From: Pseudomonas synxantha BG33R
GTDB taxonomy: Bacteria; Pseudomonadota; Gammaproteobacteria; Pseudomonadales; Pseudomonadaceae
Reading direction: 5' to 3'
Assembly: GCF_000263715.2 (NCBI RefSeq)
Contig: NZ_CM001514.1
Coordinates: 6,076,498 to 6,140,497, forward strand
DNA length: 64,000 nucleotides
The translations under genes and the position numbers were made by a program. Below the pieces are notes generated by a model that did not search any database, was not told the DNA's origin, and saw only the letters and a list, made by a program, of their open reading frames with translations. Below are positions 49,193 through 61,155 of the stretch, in pieces (the stretch's first letter is position 1; each line of letters starts with the position of its first letter).

Positions 49193-49335
49193 CCCACCTC
49201 CGTCTGTATCTGCTGCGCTGTTGCGCGGCGGACGCTGTGTTATCGTAGGCCCTCTTTTTTGCATGCGATTTCACCTGGGGAGGGGTCATCGCAGGCGTCA
49301 CTGAACTGGCATCACTGAACTGGAAAGGCAAACCA

Positions 49336-50544
49336 ATGCAGCGTCTGTATCGGAAACGCATCGTTCTCGGCGTCGGCGGCGGCATTGCCGCTTACAAGAG
49401 CGCAGAGTTGGTTCGCAGGCTCCTGGACCAGGGCGCGGAAGTGCGCGTGGTCATGACCCGTGGTGGCAGTGAGTTCATCACCCCGTTGACCATGCAGGCC
49501 CTGTCCGGCCACCCGGTTCACCTCGACCTGCTGGACCCGGCGGCCGAAGCCGCCATGGGCCATATCGAACTGGCCAAATGGGCCGACCTGGTGCTGATCG
49601 CCCCGGCCACCGCCGATCTGATCGCCCGCCTGGCCCAGGGCATCGCCGATGACCTGCTGACCACCCTGGTATTGGCCACCGACGCCACCGTGGCGATCGC
49701 CCCGGCCATGAACCAGGCCATGTGGCGCGACCCAGCCACCCAAGCCAATACCCAACTCCTGCAAAGCCGTGGCCTCAAAGTGTTTGGCCCCGCATCCGGC
49801 AGCCAGGCCTGTGGCGACGTCGGCATGGGCCGGATGCTCGAAGCCACCGACCTTGCGCTGTGCGCCGCCGATTGCTTCCAGCATCTGGCCCTGACCGGCA
49901 AGCACGTGCTGATCACCGCAGGCCCAACCCAGGAAAACATCGACCCGGTGCGCTACATCACCAACCATAGCTCAGGAAAAATGGGCTTTGCGTTGGCAGA
50001 AGCTGCGGTCGAGGCAGGCGCACGGGTGACCCTGATCACAGGTCCCGTGCATTTGCCGACCCCTGATCGCGTCACGCGAATCGACGTAGTCAGCGCCCGG
50101 GACATGCTGGCGGCCTGTGAAGCCGCCATTCCCTGTGACCTGTTCATCGCCTCGGCAGCGGTTGCGGATTACCGCCCGGAAGTCGTAGCCCCGCAAAAGC
50201 TCAAGAAAGACCCTACAAGCGGCGACGGCCTGCTCCTGCAAATGGTGCGCAACCCGGACATTCTGGCCACCATCGCCACCCGTCCGGACCGTCCGTTCAG
50301 TGTCGGTTTCGCTGCCGAGACCGAGCACCTTCTGGACTACGCCGCGCGCAAACTGAAAGACAAAAATCTCGACTTGATCGTTGCCAATGATGTCGCCAAC
50401 CCGAGCATCGGCTTCAACAGCGAGGAAAATGCCTGCAGCGTGATCGACCGCGAGCTGCACGCCACCCTTTTCGCCCAGACCAGCAAGGGCAAGATTGCCC
50501 GCCAACTGATCTCTTTTATCGCCCAACGGCTGAACCAGGTTTAA
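49336..50544 (+). CDS. coaBC: Bifunctional phosphopantothenoylcysteine decarboxylase / phosphopantothenate-cysteine ligase
   Basis: Coenzyme A synthesis. A 402-aa fusion: the FMN-dependent CoaC domain (about 1-190), with [15 protein letters not shown], catalytic His in [19 protein letters not shown] and the flap Cys in [12 protein letters not shown]; and the CoaB domain (about 191-402), with [25 protein letters not shown] and KLKKDPTSG. It is followed by dut after 5 bp, a conserved pair. Confidence 0.97.
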   Translation: MQRLYRKRIVLGVGGGIAAYKSAELVRRLLDQGAEVRVVMTRGGSEFITPLTMQALSGHPVHLDLLDPAAEAAMGHIELAKWADLVLIAPATADLIARLAQGIADDLLTTLVLATDATVAIAPAMNQAMWRDPATQANTQLLQSRGLKVFGPASGSQACGDVGMGRMLEATDLALCAADCFQHLALTGKHVLITAGPTQENIDPVRYITNHSSGKMGFALAEAAVEAGARVTLITGPVHLPTPDRVTRIDVVSARDMLAACEAAIPCDLFIASAAVADYRPEVVAPQKLKKDPTSGDGLLLQMVRNPDILATIATRPDRPFSVGFAAETEHLLDYAARKLKDKNLDLIVANDVANPSIGFNSEENACSVIDRELHATLFAQTSKGKIARQLISFIAQRLNQV

Positions 50545-50549
50545 TTTTC

Positions 50550-51005
50550 ATGCACGCTTTGCAAGCCAAGATCCTCGACCCCCGCATCGGCAACGAATTC
50601 CCCCTGCCGGCCTACGCCACACCAGGCTCCGCCGGCCTGGACCTGCGCGCCATGCTCAAGGAGGACACCATCCTTGAGCCGGGCCAGACCATCCTGATCC
50701 CGACCGGCCTGTCGATCTATGTCGGCGACCCGGGCCTGGCGGCGCTGATCCTGCCGCGCTCCGGCCTGGGCCACAAACACGGCATCGTGCTCGGCAACCT
50801 GGTCGGCCTGATCGACTCCGACTACCAGGGTGAGCTGATGGTCTCGTGCTGGAACCGTGGCCAGACTGCTTTCAACATCGCCGTCGGCGAGCGCATCGCC
50901 CAACTGGTCCTGGTGCCGGTGGTGCAGGCGCATTTTGAATTGGTGCAGGAATTCGACGAAACCCAACGCGGCGCAGGCGGTTTTGGGCATTCCGGCAGTC
51001 ACTGA
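50550..51005 (+). CDS. dut: dUTP diphosphatase
   Basis: Hydrolyses dUTP to dUMP, keeping uracil out of DNA. A 151-aa trimeric dUTPase with all five motifs: [39 protein letters not shown] and the mobile C-terminal [12 protein letters not shown]. Confidence 0.97.
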   Translation: MHALQAKILDPRIGNEFPLPAYATPGSAGLDLRAMLKEDTILEPGQTILIPTGLSIYVGDPGLAALILPRSGLGHKHGIVLGNLVGLIDSDYQGELMVSCWNRGQTAFNIAVGERIAQLVLVPVVQAHFELVQEFDETQRGAGGFGHSGSH

Positions 51006-51268
51006 CTAAGCTGAACGTGGCCGGATGCAATCGTCCGGCCACGCGCCACCGCCCGGCTTTTCAGGATGAAGAATGCGCGGAAATAATCATCGAGATTTCT
51101 CCAATGAAATCAAAGGACTACGTAAAAATAATGCTAGCGCCAATGCGCCGATGGCATTTTTACACCACGAACTCTCTGCCGAAAACGCCGTCATACCCTT
51201 CAGTTTGAGCCTGCCGGCCAGCCACATCAGGCCCGCCTTGCCCCCTTTCAGATGGAGTTTCCCCCGCG
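51006..51268. other. dut-algC intergenic region with a hairpin
   Basis: A 263-bp gap. A perfect hairpin GTGGCCGGA-N8-TCCGGCCAC is at 51017-51042 without a following T tract. Short plus-strand frames (from 51017 and 51073) show no family resemblance. The algC promoter probably lies here. Confidence 0.6.
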
Positions 51269-52666
51269 ATGAGTACCGCAGCCCGCGTAGCCCCGACCTT
51301 TCCCGACAGCATTTTTCGCGCCTATGACATTCGTGGCGTGGTACCCAAGACCCTGACCGCCGAAACCGCCTATTGGATCGGCCGCGCCATCGGTTCGCAG
51401 AGCCTTGCCCAGGGCGAACCCAACGTCTCGGTGGGTCGTGACGGCCGCTTGTCCGGCCCCGAGCTGGTCGAGCAACTGATCCAGGGGCTGGCCGACAGCG
51501 GTTGCCATGTCAGCGACGTCGGCCTGGTGCCGACACCCGCGTTGTACTACGCGGCCAACGTACTGGCCGGTAAATCCGGGGTGATGCTCACCGGTAGCCA
51601 TAACCCTTCGGACTACAACGGCTTCAAGATCGTCATCGCTGGCGATACGCTGGCCAATGAACAGATCCAGGCCCTGCACACCCGCCTGAAGACCAACGAC
51701 CTGACCAGCGGCACCGGCACCATCACCAAGGTCGACATCCTGCAGCGCTACTCCGATGAAATCACCCGCGACGTCAAGCTCGCGCGCCGCCTCAAAGTGG
51801 TGGTGGATTGCGGAAACGGCGCGGCTGGCGTGATTGCCCCGCAATTGCTCGAAGCGCTGAACTGCGAAGTGATCCCGCTGTTCTGCGACGTCGACGGCAA
51901 CTTCCCCAACCACCACCCGGACCCGGGCAAGCCGGAAAACCTGGTGGACCTGATCGCCAAGGTCAAGGAAGTGGGCGCCGACGTCGGCCTGGCCTTCGAT
52001 GGCGACGGTGACCGCGTAGGCGTGGTGACCGAAACCGGCGAGATCGTATTCCCCGACCGCCTGCTGATGCTGTTTGCCCGTGACGTCGTGGCGCGCAACC
52101 CCAACGCCGAGATCATCTTCGACGTGAAATGCACCCGCCGCCTGACGCCACTGATCAAGGAGTACGGCGGTCGCCCGCTAATGTGGAAGACCGGTCATTC
52201 GTTGATCAAAAAGAAAATGAAGGAAACCGGTGCACTATTGGCCGGCGAAATGAGCGGCCACGTCTTCTTCAAGGAGCGCTGGTTCGGGTTTGACGACGGC
52301 ATTTACAGCGCCGCTCGTCTGCTGGAGATCCTCAGCAAGGAAAAATCCACCGCCGAAGAACTGTTTCAGACCTTCCCGAATGATATTTCTACGCCAGAGA
52401 TCAATATCCATGTGACCGAGGAGAGCAAATTCAGCATCATTGACGCATTGCACGATGCGCAATGGGGTGAAGGGGCCAACCTGACCTCCATTGATGGTGT
52501 GCGAGTCGATTACGCCAAAGGCTGGGGCCTGGTTCGCGCGTCCAACACCACACCGGTGCTGGTCCTGCGTTTCGAGGCGGATACCGAGGCCGAGTTGCAG
52601 CGCATCAAGGACGTGTTCCACGCCCAGTTGAAACGTGTTGCCCCTGATCTCCAATTACCGTTCTGA
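51269..52666 (+). CDS. algC: Phosphomannomutase/phosphoglucomutase AlgC
   Basis: Interconverts mannose- and glucose-6-phosphate with the 1-phosphates for alginate, LPS and other polysaccharides. A 465-aa alpha-D-phosphohexomutase: phospho-serine S110 in LTGSHNPSDYNG, the Mg site DGDGD at 244-248, the sugar loop GEMSGHVFF and the C-terminal phosphate-binding RASNTTPVLVLRFE. This is the short, soluble form; the gap to dut leaves no room for a long N-terminal extension. Confidence 0.97.
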   Translation: MSTAARVAPTFPDSIFRAYDIRGVVPKTLTAETAYWIGRAIGSQSLAQGEPNVSVGRDGRLSGPELVEQLIQGLADSGCHVSDVGLVPTPALYYAANVLAGKSGVMLTGSHNPSDYNGFKIVIAGDTLANEQIQALHTRLKTNDLTSGTGTITKVDILQRYSDEITRDVKLARRLKVVVDCGNGAAGVIAPQLLEALNCEVIPLFCDVDGNFPNHHPDPGKPENLVDLIAKVKEVGADVGLAFDGDGDRVGVVTETGEIVFPDRLLMLFARDVVARNPNAEIIFDVKCTRRLTPLIKEYGGRPLMWKTGHSLIKKKMKETGALLAGEMSGHVFFKERWFGFDDGIYSAARLLEILSKEKSTAEELFQTFPNDISTPEINIHVTEESKFSIIDALHDAQWGEGANLTSIDGVRVDYAKGWGLVRASNTTPVLVLRFEADTEAELQRIKDVFHAQLKRVAPDLQLPF

Positions 52667-52686
52667 TTTTTTGCCCGGAGCCCTGA

Positions 52687-53592
<906 letters not shown>

Positions 53593-53603
53593 CCGCTGCA
53601 AAT

Positions 53604-53643
53604 AAAAAGGCCCCGCTCAATCCGATTGAGCGGGGCCTTTTTG
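53604..53643 (+). terminator. Rho-independent terminator after argB
   Basis: AAAAAGGCCCCGCTCAA-TCCGA-TTGAGCGGGGCCTTTTT: a very strong stem with a T tract. It is also usable for transcription from the pyrE side. Confidence 0.95.
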
Positions 53644-53707
53644 TATAGAGCCAGAGGACAATGGAGATCCCCCTCCTACACAAGCCCCTTTCAACAAAAA
53701 TTCAGTA

Positions 53708-54352
53708 TCAGACGCCAAACTGCTCGCGGTATGCACGCACAGCCGGCAAATGCTGCTTGAGCTGCGGATCATCCTCCAGGAACTGCAACACCTGGTTCAA
53801 CGACACGATACTTACCACGGGAATGCCGAAATCACGCTCCACCTCCTGGATCGCCGACAACTCACCGTTGCCACGCTCCTGGCGGTTCAAGGCGATCAGC
53901 ACGCCGGCGGCCTTGGCGCCGTCCTGGGAAGCGATGATTTGCATCACCTCACGAATCGCGGTGCCGGCGGTGATCACGTCATCGATGATCAGCACATCAC
54001 CGGTCAACGGAGCCCCTACCAGGCTGCCGCCTTCACCGTGGGCCTTGGCTTCCTTACGGTTGAAGCACCACGGCAGATCCTGCCCATGATGTTCCGCCAG
54101 GGCCACCGCTGTAGCCGCAGCCAGGGGAATACCCTTGTAGGCCGGACCAAAAAGCACATCAAAGGAAATACCGCTTTCAACGATGGCTGCCGCGTAGAAA
54201 CGCCCCAGCTGAGCCAGGGCCGAACCCGAGTTGAACAAGCCTGCATTGAAGAAGTACGGGCTGGTGCGCCCGGACTTGAGAGTGAACTCACCGAAGCGTA
54301 AAACGCCGCGATCGATGGCAAAACGAATGAAATCGCGTTGATACGCCTGCAT
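53708..54352 (-). CDS. pyrE: Orotate phosphoribosyltransferase
   Basis: Pyrimidine synthesis: orotate plus PRPP gives OMP. A 214-aa type I PRTase with [29 protein letters not shown] and the PRPP loop [16 protein letters not shown]. The start at 54352 is preferred over 54373 because GAGG precedes it at 8 nt. Divergent from crc, the known arrangement. Confidence 0.96.
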   Translation of the reverse strand: MQAYQRDFIRFAIDRGVLRFGEFTLKSGRTSPYFFNAGLFNSGSALAQLGRFYAAAIVESGISFDVLFGPAYKGIPLAAATAVALAEHHGQDLPWCFNRKEAKAHGEGGSLVGAPLTGDVLIIDDVITAGTAIREVMQIIASQDGAKAAGVLIALNRQERGNGELSAIQEVERDFGIPVVSIVSLNQVLQFLEDDPQLKQHLPAVRAYREQFGV

Positions 54353-54434
54353 GAAAAAAGCCTCAGATACCACGGATTTAGCTAATTAGGTGGACGGCGT
54401 GTATCATACACGCACGCGATTTTTGGGGCCATTT

Positions 54435-55214
54435 ATGCGGATCATCAGTGTGAACGTTAATGGTATTCAGGCTGCAGTCGAGCGTGGTTTGCTCAGTTGG
54501 CTGCAAGCCCAGAATGCCGACGTCATCTGCCTGCAGGACACCCGCGCCTCCGCCTTTGAACTGGACGACCCAGCCTTCCAACTGGATGGCTACTTCCTTT
54601 ATGCCTGCGATGCCGAAGTGCCCACCCAAGGTGGCGTGGCTTTGTACTCGCGGTTGCAACCCAAGGCGGTCATCAGCGGCCTCGGCTTCGAGACAGCCGA
54701 CCGCTACGGGCGCTACCTGCAAGCCGATTTCGACAAGGTCAGCATCGCGACCTTGCTGCTTCCTTCGGGGCAGAACGGCGATGAAGACTTGAACCAGAAG
54801 TTCAAGCTAATGGACGACTTCGCCCGTTACCTGGATAAACAGCGACGCAAACGTCGCGAGTACATTTATTGTGGCTCGCTGTACGTGGCGCAACAGAAGC
54901 TGGATATCAAGAACTGGCGCGACAGCCAGCAATCACCGGGCTTCCTGGCGCCGGAACGGGCCTGGATGGACGAGATTGTCGGCAACATGGGCTATGTCGA
55001 TGCCCTGCGCGAAGTCAGCCGCGAAGGCGACCAGTACAGCTGGTGGCCGGATAACGAACAGGCCGAGATGCTCAACCTGGGCTGGCGCTTCGACTATCAG
55101 CTGCTGACCCCGGGACTGCGCCGGTTCGTACGCAGCGCTCGCCTGCCACGCCAGCCGCGCTTCTCGCAGCACGCGCCGCTGATCGTGGACTACGACTGGA
55201 CCTTGACCATCTGA
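54435..55214 (+). CDS. crc: Catabolite repression control protein Crc
   Basis: A 259-aa endonuclease/exonuclease/phosphatase-fold protein. Crc joins Hfq on A-rich mRNA motifs to repress use of secondary carbon sources. The start MRIISVNVNGIQAAVERGL is diagnostic. The ExoIII catalytic Glu region reads ICLQDTRAS, with D35 instead of Glu, consistent with Crc having lost nuclease activity. Length is exactly that of P. aeruginosa Crc. The longer frame from 54390 overlaps the pyrE leader and is rejected. Confidence 0.97.
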   Translation: MRIISVNVNGIQAAVERGLLSWLQAQNADVICLQDTRASAFELDDPAFQLDGYFLYACDAEVPTQGGVALYSRLQPKAVISGLGFETADRYGRYLQADFDKVSIATLLLPSGQNGDEDLNQKFKLMDDFARYLDKQRRKRREYIYCGSLYVAQQKLDIKNWRDSQQSPGFLAPERAWMDEIVGNMGYVDALREVSREGDQYSWWPDNEQAEMLNLGWRFDYQLLTPGLRRFVRSARLPRQPRFSQHAPLIVDYDWTLTI

Positions 55215-55231
55215 GGTCCTTTTCCAGGCAC

Positions 55232-55262
55232 AAAAAAAACCGACAGCAATGTCGGTTTTTTT
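55232..55262. terminator. Bidirectional terminator after crc
   Basis: AAAAAAAACCGACAGCAATGTCGGTTTTTTT: the stem ACCGACA/TGTCGGT with long A and T tracts between the convergent crc and DUF4870 genes. Confidence 0.92.
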
Positions 55263-55274
55263 GTGGCCGCTCGG

Positions 55275-55643
55275 TTACTTGACCAGACGCCAAGTCCACG
55301 GATAGCGATAGGCAATGCCCTTGTTGGCCTTGATCCCGGCAATGATCGTCAGTATCAACGCCCCTATCACCAGTACGGTCATCAGCAAAAAGCCGACCAC
55401 CACGAAGCCCAACACCAGACACACCAACCAGGCGATGGCCACGGTGATCTGGAAGTTCAGAGCTTCCTTGCCCTGATCATCGATAAGCGGGTCCACATCC
55501 TTCTTGAACTGCCACAGGATCAGCGGCCCCAACACGCTGCCGAAGGGGAACACCAACCCTGCAAACGCCGCGAAATGACACAGCATTGCCAACTGGCGTA
55601 CTTCCTTGGACGGTGCCGGAACCGGCAATTGGCTGTCATTCAT
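55275..55643 (-). CDS. DUF4870 (Tic20-like) membrane protein
   Basis: A 122-aa protein with three to four membrane helices (LAMLCHFAAFAGLVFPFGSVLGPLILW, then FQITVAIAWLVCLVLGFVVVGFLLMTVLVIGALILTIIAG) and the conserved DEQGKEALNFQI-type loop (DDQGKEALNFQI). The function is unknown. The start at 55643 has AAGGAG upstream. It lies 22 bp after rph on the same strand. Confidence 0.9.
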   Translation of the reverse strand: MNDSQLPVPAPSKEVRQLAMLCHFAAFAGLVFPFGSVLGPLILWQFKKDVDPLIDDQGKEALNFQITVAIAWLVCLVLGFVVVGFLLMTVLVIGALILTIIAGIKANKGIAYRYPWTWRLVK

Positions 55644-55665
55644 GGCGCTTCTCCTTGGGGCAGGC

Positions 55666-56388
55666 TTAGTCAGCGAGTGCAGCGGTTTGCAGTGCAAAGA
55701 TTTCGGTCATGCCCTTCTGGGCAAGGGCCAGCATCGCGTTCAGCTCAGCCGGCTGGAATGGCGCGCCTTCGGCGGTGCCCTGCACTTCGATGAAACCACC
55801 GGTGCTGGTCATGACCACGTTCAGATCGGTCTCGGCGGCCGAGTCTTCCAGGTAATCCAGGTCCAGCACAGGCTCGCCCTGGTACATGCCGACCGACACA
55901 GCGGCGATCATCTGCTTGAGCGGGTCACCCGCTTTGAGGCCACCACGCTTCTTGATCACTTTCAATGCGTCGACCAGGGCCACCATGGCGCCGGTGATGG
56001 ATGCAGTACGGGTACCGCCATCAGCCTGGATCACGTCGCAGTCGACGTACAGGGTCACGTCGCCCAACTTGGACATGTCCAGCGCGGCGCGCAGGGAACG
56101 GCCGATCAGGCGCTGGATTTCCAGGGTACGCCCGCCTTGCTTGCCACGGCTGGCTTCACGCTGGTTACGCTCACCGGTGGCGCGCGGCAACATGCCGTAC
56201 TCTGCGGTCAACCAGCCCTGGCCCTGGCCCTTGAGGAAGCGCGGCACGCCGTTTTCGACGCTGACGGTGCAAATCACCTTGGTATCGCCAAACTCGACCA
56301 GTACGGATCCCTCGGCGTGTTTGGTGTAGTTGCGGGTGATGCGGATCGAGCGGAGCTGATCGGCAGCGCGACCACTTGGACGTTTCAT
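55666..56388 (-). CDS. rph: Ribonuclease PH
   Basis: Phosphorolytic 3'-5' exoribonuclease that trims tRNA 3' ends. 240 aa, with [49 protein letters not shown] and [10 protein letters not shown]. Unlike the frameshifted K-12 copy it is intact. Divergent from yicC. Confidence 0.97.
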   Translation of the reverse strand: MKRPSGRAADQLRSIRITRNYTKHAEGSVLVEFGDTKVICTVSVENGVPRFLKGQGQGWLTAEYGMLPRATGERNQREASRGKQGGRTLEIQRLIGRSLRAALDMSKLGDVTLYVDCDVIQADGGTRTASITGAMVALVDALKVIKKRGGLKAGDPLKQMIAAVSVGMYQGEPVLDLDYLEDSAAETDLNVVMTSTGGFIEVQGTAEGAPFQPAELNAMLALAQKGMTEIFALQTAALAD

Positions 56389-56529
56389 AGGGGATACCTG
56401 TACTGAGGACGAAAAACTGCCGAGCATTATAGAGCCGCGAGCCGATTCGGGGCACTTCTAAAAATTCGGTTACGAATGCGCATGTTTGGGCGCCTCCTGC
56501 GCACTGCGCTACAATCCTGCGCCTCTCGA

Positions 56530-56559
56530 CTGTAGGAGCGAGCTTGCTCGCTCCTACAG
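56530..56559. repeat. Single REP hairpin in the rph/yicC intergenic region
   Basis: CTGTAGGAGCGAG-CTTG-CTCGCTCCTACAG: a perfect 13-bp stem, 44 bp before the yicC start. It lies between divergent genes, an uncommon place for a REP; it would form in the yicC leader RNA or next to its promoter. Confidence 0.9.
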
Positions 56560-56602
56560 GTCGGCCTGGCCAATCTCTATCTATCCAACACGAGGTACCT
56601 CC

Positions 56603-58097
<1,495 letters not shown>

Positions 58098-58108
58098 TTG
58101 GCGCTTCC

Positions 58109-58153
58109 CAAAACCGCTGCAAGGGCCTTACATTGGCACTTGTAGCGGTTTTG
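58109..58153 (+). repeat. Long hairpin between gmk and rpoZ
   Basis: Arms CAAAACCGCT (58109-58118) and AGCGGTTTTG (58144-58153), with a further CAAG/CTTG pairing inside. Twelve bases after the gmk stop. It has no T tract of its own. Confidence 0.7.
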
Positions 58154-58163
58154 CGAGAACCTG

Positions 58164-58202
58164 CGAAAAATCAGCGCTTCCCTAAACGCTGGTGATTTTT
58201 TA
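58164..58202 (+). terminator. Probable terminator of yicC-gmk
   Basis: AAAAATCA-GCG...CGCTGG-TGATTTTTT: a bulged stem ending in a T6 run, upstream of rpoZ. Together with the preceding hairpin it separates gmk from rpoZ or attenuates read-through. Confidence 0.6.
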
Positions 58203-58264
58203 AACTGCTCAGTCCGCTCGCCCAACCGGGCAGCGCGCATCTTGCATTCGCTCCGAGGAATACC

Positions 58265-58528
58265 ATGGCCCGCGTAACCGTTGAAGACTGCCTAGAACAC
58301 GTGGATAACCGCTTTGAGCTGGTCATGCTCTCTACCAAGCGTGCCCGTCAACTGGCCACTGGCGGCAAAGAGCCCCTGGTCCAGTGGGAAAACGACAAGC
58401 CTACTGTTGTAGCCCTGCGTGAAATCGCTGAAGGCCTGATGAGCTACGAGTTCATTGCCAACGCCGAAATCGTTGAAGACGAACCGCTGTTTGCAGCGTT
58501 CGAGGACGAGTCCAACGAGGCCGTCTAA
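58265..58528 (+). CDS. rpoZ: RNA polymerase omega subunit
   Basis: An 87-aa protein: [34 protein letters not shown] and [15 protein letters not shown]. Omega helps assemble beta-prime and forms part of a ppGpp site. It precedes spoT by 60 bp. GAGGAA is upstream of the ATG. Confidence 0.97.
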   Translation: MARVTVEDCLEHVDNRFELVMLSTKRARQLATGGKEPLVQWENDKPTVVALREIAEGLMSYEFIANAEIVEDEPLFAAFEDESNEAV

Positions 58529-58588
58529 GCCTATGCCAGGTCGACGTAGCACGGCGCAGGGTCACAGTCATCGGCAGGAGTTCACACT

Positions 58589-60694
58589 TTGCCGAGCATA
58601 GACGCCCTCGCCGATCGCTTATCGGCCTACCTCGGCCCCGACCAGGTCAACCTGGTCCGCCGAGCGTATTTCTACGCCGAACAAGCCCACGACGGCCAAC
58701 GCCGACGTAGCGGTGAAGCGTATGTCACCCATCCCCTTGCGGTGGCAAATATCCTGGCCGACATGCACATGGACCATCAGAGCCTGATGGCCGCGATGCT
58801 GCATGACGTGATCGAAGACACCGGCATTGCCAAGGAAGCGCTCAGCGCGCAATTTGGCGAAACCGTGGCCGAACTGGTCGACGGGGTCAGCAAACTGACC
58901 CAGATGAACTTCGAGACCAAGGCCGAAGCCCAGGCGGAAAACTTCCAGAAGATGGCCATGGCCATGGCCCGAGACATTCGGGTGATCCTGGTAAAGCTGG
59001 CCGACCGGCTGCACAACATGCGCACGCTGGAAGTGCTGTCCGGCGAAAAGCGTCGGCGCATCGCCAAGGAAACCCTGGAAATCTACGCGCCCATCGCCAA
59101 CCGGCTGGGCATGCACGCCATTCGTATCGAATTCGAAGACCTTGGTTTCAAAGCCATGCACCCGATGCGTTCGGCGCGCATCTACCAGGCGGTCAAACGC
59201 GCCCGGGGCAATCGCAAGGAAATCGTCAACAAGATCGAAGAATCCCTGAGCCATTGCCTGGCGATCGACGAAATCGAAGGCGAGGTCAGTGGCCGCCAGA
59301 AGCACATCTACGGCATCTACAAGAAGATGCGCGGCAAGCGCCGGGCCTTCAACGAGATCATGGATGTGTACGCGTTCCGGATCATCGTCGACAAGGTCGA
59401 TACCTGCTACCGCGTGCTGGGCGCTGTACATAATTTGTACAAACCCTTGCCGGGCCGCTTCAAGGACTACATCGCGATCCCCAAGGCCAACGGCTATCAG
59501 TCGCTGCATACCACGCTGTTCGGTATGCATGGCGTGCCGATCGAGATTCAGATCCGTACCCGCGAAATGGAAGAGATGGCCAACAACGGCATCGCCGCCC
59601 ATTGGCTGTACAAATCCAGCGGCGACGAGCAGCCCAAAGGCACCCATGCCCGCGCCCGTCAGTGGGTCAAGGGCGTGCTGGAAATGCAGCAACGTGCCGG
59701 CAACTCCCTGGAATTCATCGAAAGCGTGAAGATCGACCTGTTCCCGGACGAGGTCTACGTGTTCACGCCCAAGGGCCGGATCATGGAGCTGCCCAAGGGC
59801 TCCACGGCGGTCGACTTTGCCTACGCGGTGCACACCGACGTGGGCAACAGCTGCATTGCCTGTCGGATCAATCGTCGTCTCGCGCCGCTGTCCGAGCCCC
59901 TGCAAAGCGGCTCCACGGTCGAGATCGTCAGTGCTCCAGGCGCACGCCCCAACCCGGCATGGCTGAACTTCGTGGTCACCGGCAAGGCCCGTACGCATAT
60001 TCGCCACGCCCTGAAACTGCAGCGTCGCTCAGAGTCCATCAGCCTGGGCGAGCGCCTGCTGAACAAGGTGCTCAACGGCTTCGACAGTGCCCTGGACAAG
60101 ATTGCGCAAGAGCGCGTGCAGGCGATGCTTCACGAGTATCGCCAGGAAACCATCGAAGACCTGCTCGAAGATATCGGCCTGGGCAACCGCATGGCCTACG
60201 TGGTCGCCCGTCGCTTGCTGGGCGAAGGCGAACAGCTGCCGAGCCCGGAAGGCCCGCTGGCGATTCGCGGCACCGAGGGTCTGGTGCTCAGTTACGCAAA
60301 ATGTTGCACACCGATTCCGGGCGACCCGATTGTCGGCCACCTGTCCGCAGGCAAGGGCATGGTGGTGCACCTGGACAACTGCCGCAATATCACCGAAATC
60401 CGCCACAACCCGGAAAAATGCATCCAGCTCTCGTGGGCCAAGGATGTCACCGGCGAGTTCAACGTCGAGCTGCGGGTGGAGCTGGAACACCAGCGCGGCC
60501 TGATCGCCCTGCTGGCCAGCAGCGTCAACGCGGCCGACGGCAATATCGAGAAAATCAGCATGGACGAACGTGATGGTCGCATCAGCGTGGTCCAACTGGT
60601 GGTCAGTGTGCACGACCGCGTGCACCTGGCCCGCGTGATCAAGAAACTGCGCGCCTTGACCGGTGTGATCCGCATCACCCGTATGCGTGCATAA
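58589..60694 (+). CDS. spoT: Bifunctional (p)ppGpp synthetase/hydrolase SpoT
   Basis: A 701-aa alarmone enzyme: HD hydrolase (about 20-180, with THPLAVANIL, MLHDVIEDT and the HD pair intact), synthetase region (about 225-340, IMDVYAFRIIVD and RFKDYIAIPKANGYQSLHTT), TGS (about 385-445, VYVFTPKGRIMELPKGSTAVDFAY), a zinc-finger-like CC (YAKCCTPIPGD) and a C-terminal ACT (about 627-701). The start is TTG at 58589, with AGGAG 7 nt before it; no ATG is available at the conserved N-terminus. Confidence 0.97.
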   Translation: MPSIDALADRLSAYLGPDQVNLVRRAYFYAEQAHDGQRRRSGEAYVTHPLAVANILADMHMDHQSLMAAMLHDVIEDTGIAKEALSAQFGETVAELVDGVSKLTQMNFETKAEAQAENFQKMAMAMARDIRVILVKLADRLHNMRTLEVLSGEKRRRIAKETLEIYAPIANRLGMHAIRIEFEDLGFKAMHPMRSARIYQAVKRARGNRKEIVNKIEESLSHCLAIDEIEGEVSGRQKHIYGIYKKMRGKRRAFNEIMDVYAFRIIVDKVDTCYRVLGAVHNLYKPLPGRFKDYIAIPKANGYQSLHTTLFGMHGVPIEIQIRTREMEEMANNGIAAHWLYKSSGDEQPKGTHARARQWVKGVLEMQQRAGNSLEFIESVKIDLFPDEVYVFTPKGRIMELPKGSTAVDFAYAVHTDVGNSCIACRINRRLAPLSEPLQSGSTVEIVSAPGARPNPAWLNFVVTGKARTHIRHALKLQRRSESISLGERLLNKVLNGFDSALDKIAQERVQAMLHEYRQETIEDLLEDIGLGNRMAYVVARRLLGEGEQLPSPEGPLAIRGTEGLVLSYAKCCTPIPGDPIVGHLSAGKGMVVHLDNCRNITEIRHNPEKCIQLSWAKDVTGEFNVELRVELEHQRGLIALLASSVNAADGNIEKISMDERDGRISVVQLVVSVHDRVHLARVIKKLRALTGVIRITRMRA

Positions 60695-60718
60695 CCGATC
60701 CATTACAAGGAGTCATTC

Positions 60719-61099
60719 ATGACCAAGACAGTTATCACCAGCGATAAAGCCCCAGCCGCCATCGGCACCTACTCCCAGGCGATCAAGGCGGGCAACACCG
60801 TCTACATGTCCGGCCAGATTCCGCTGGACCCAAAGACCATGGAGCTGGTTGAAGGCTTCGAAGCCCAGACCGTACAAGTCTTCGAAAACCTCAAGTCCGT
60901 GGCTGAAGCTGCCGGTGGTTCGTTCAAGGACATCGTCAAGCTGAACATCTTCCTCACCGACCTGAGCCATTTTGCCAAGGTCAACGAGATCATGGGCAAG
61001 TACTTCGAACAACCCTACCCAGCCCGCGCCGCCATCGGCGTTGCAGCCCTGCCAAAGGGCGCACAGGTTGAGATGGACGCCATTCTGGTCATCGAGTAA
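60719..61099 (+). CDS. ridA: 2-iminobutanoate/2-iminopropanoate deaminase RidA
   Basis: A 126-aa housekeeping RidA that detoxifies 2-aminoacrylate and similar imines. Features: [31 protein letters not shown] and the active-site Arg in [29 protein letters not shown] precedes the ATG. It lies 24 bp after spoT, the conserved pair. This is the canonical paralogue; the one in the dad operon is more divergent. Confidence 0.96.
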   Translation: MTKTVITSDKAPAAIGTYSQAIKAGNTVYMSGQIPLDPKTMELVEGFEAQTVQVFENLKSVAEAAGGSFKDIVKLNIFLTDLSHFAKVNEIMGKYFEQPYPARAAIGVAALPKGAQVEMDAILVIE

Positions 61100-61155
61100 A
61101 ACACCCGGCGCAGCCCCAAAAGGCTGCGCCGGCTTCGTTTCATAAGGATTTCGTA

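Noticed and set aside
51073..51327. Short frame between dut and algC as a remnant of a longer AlgC N-terminus
   Set aside because: It is in a different frame from algC, overlaps its start and shows no membrane segment or resemblance that I can support.
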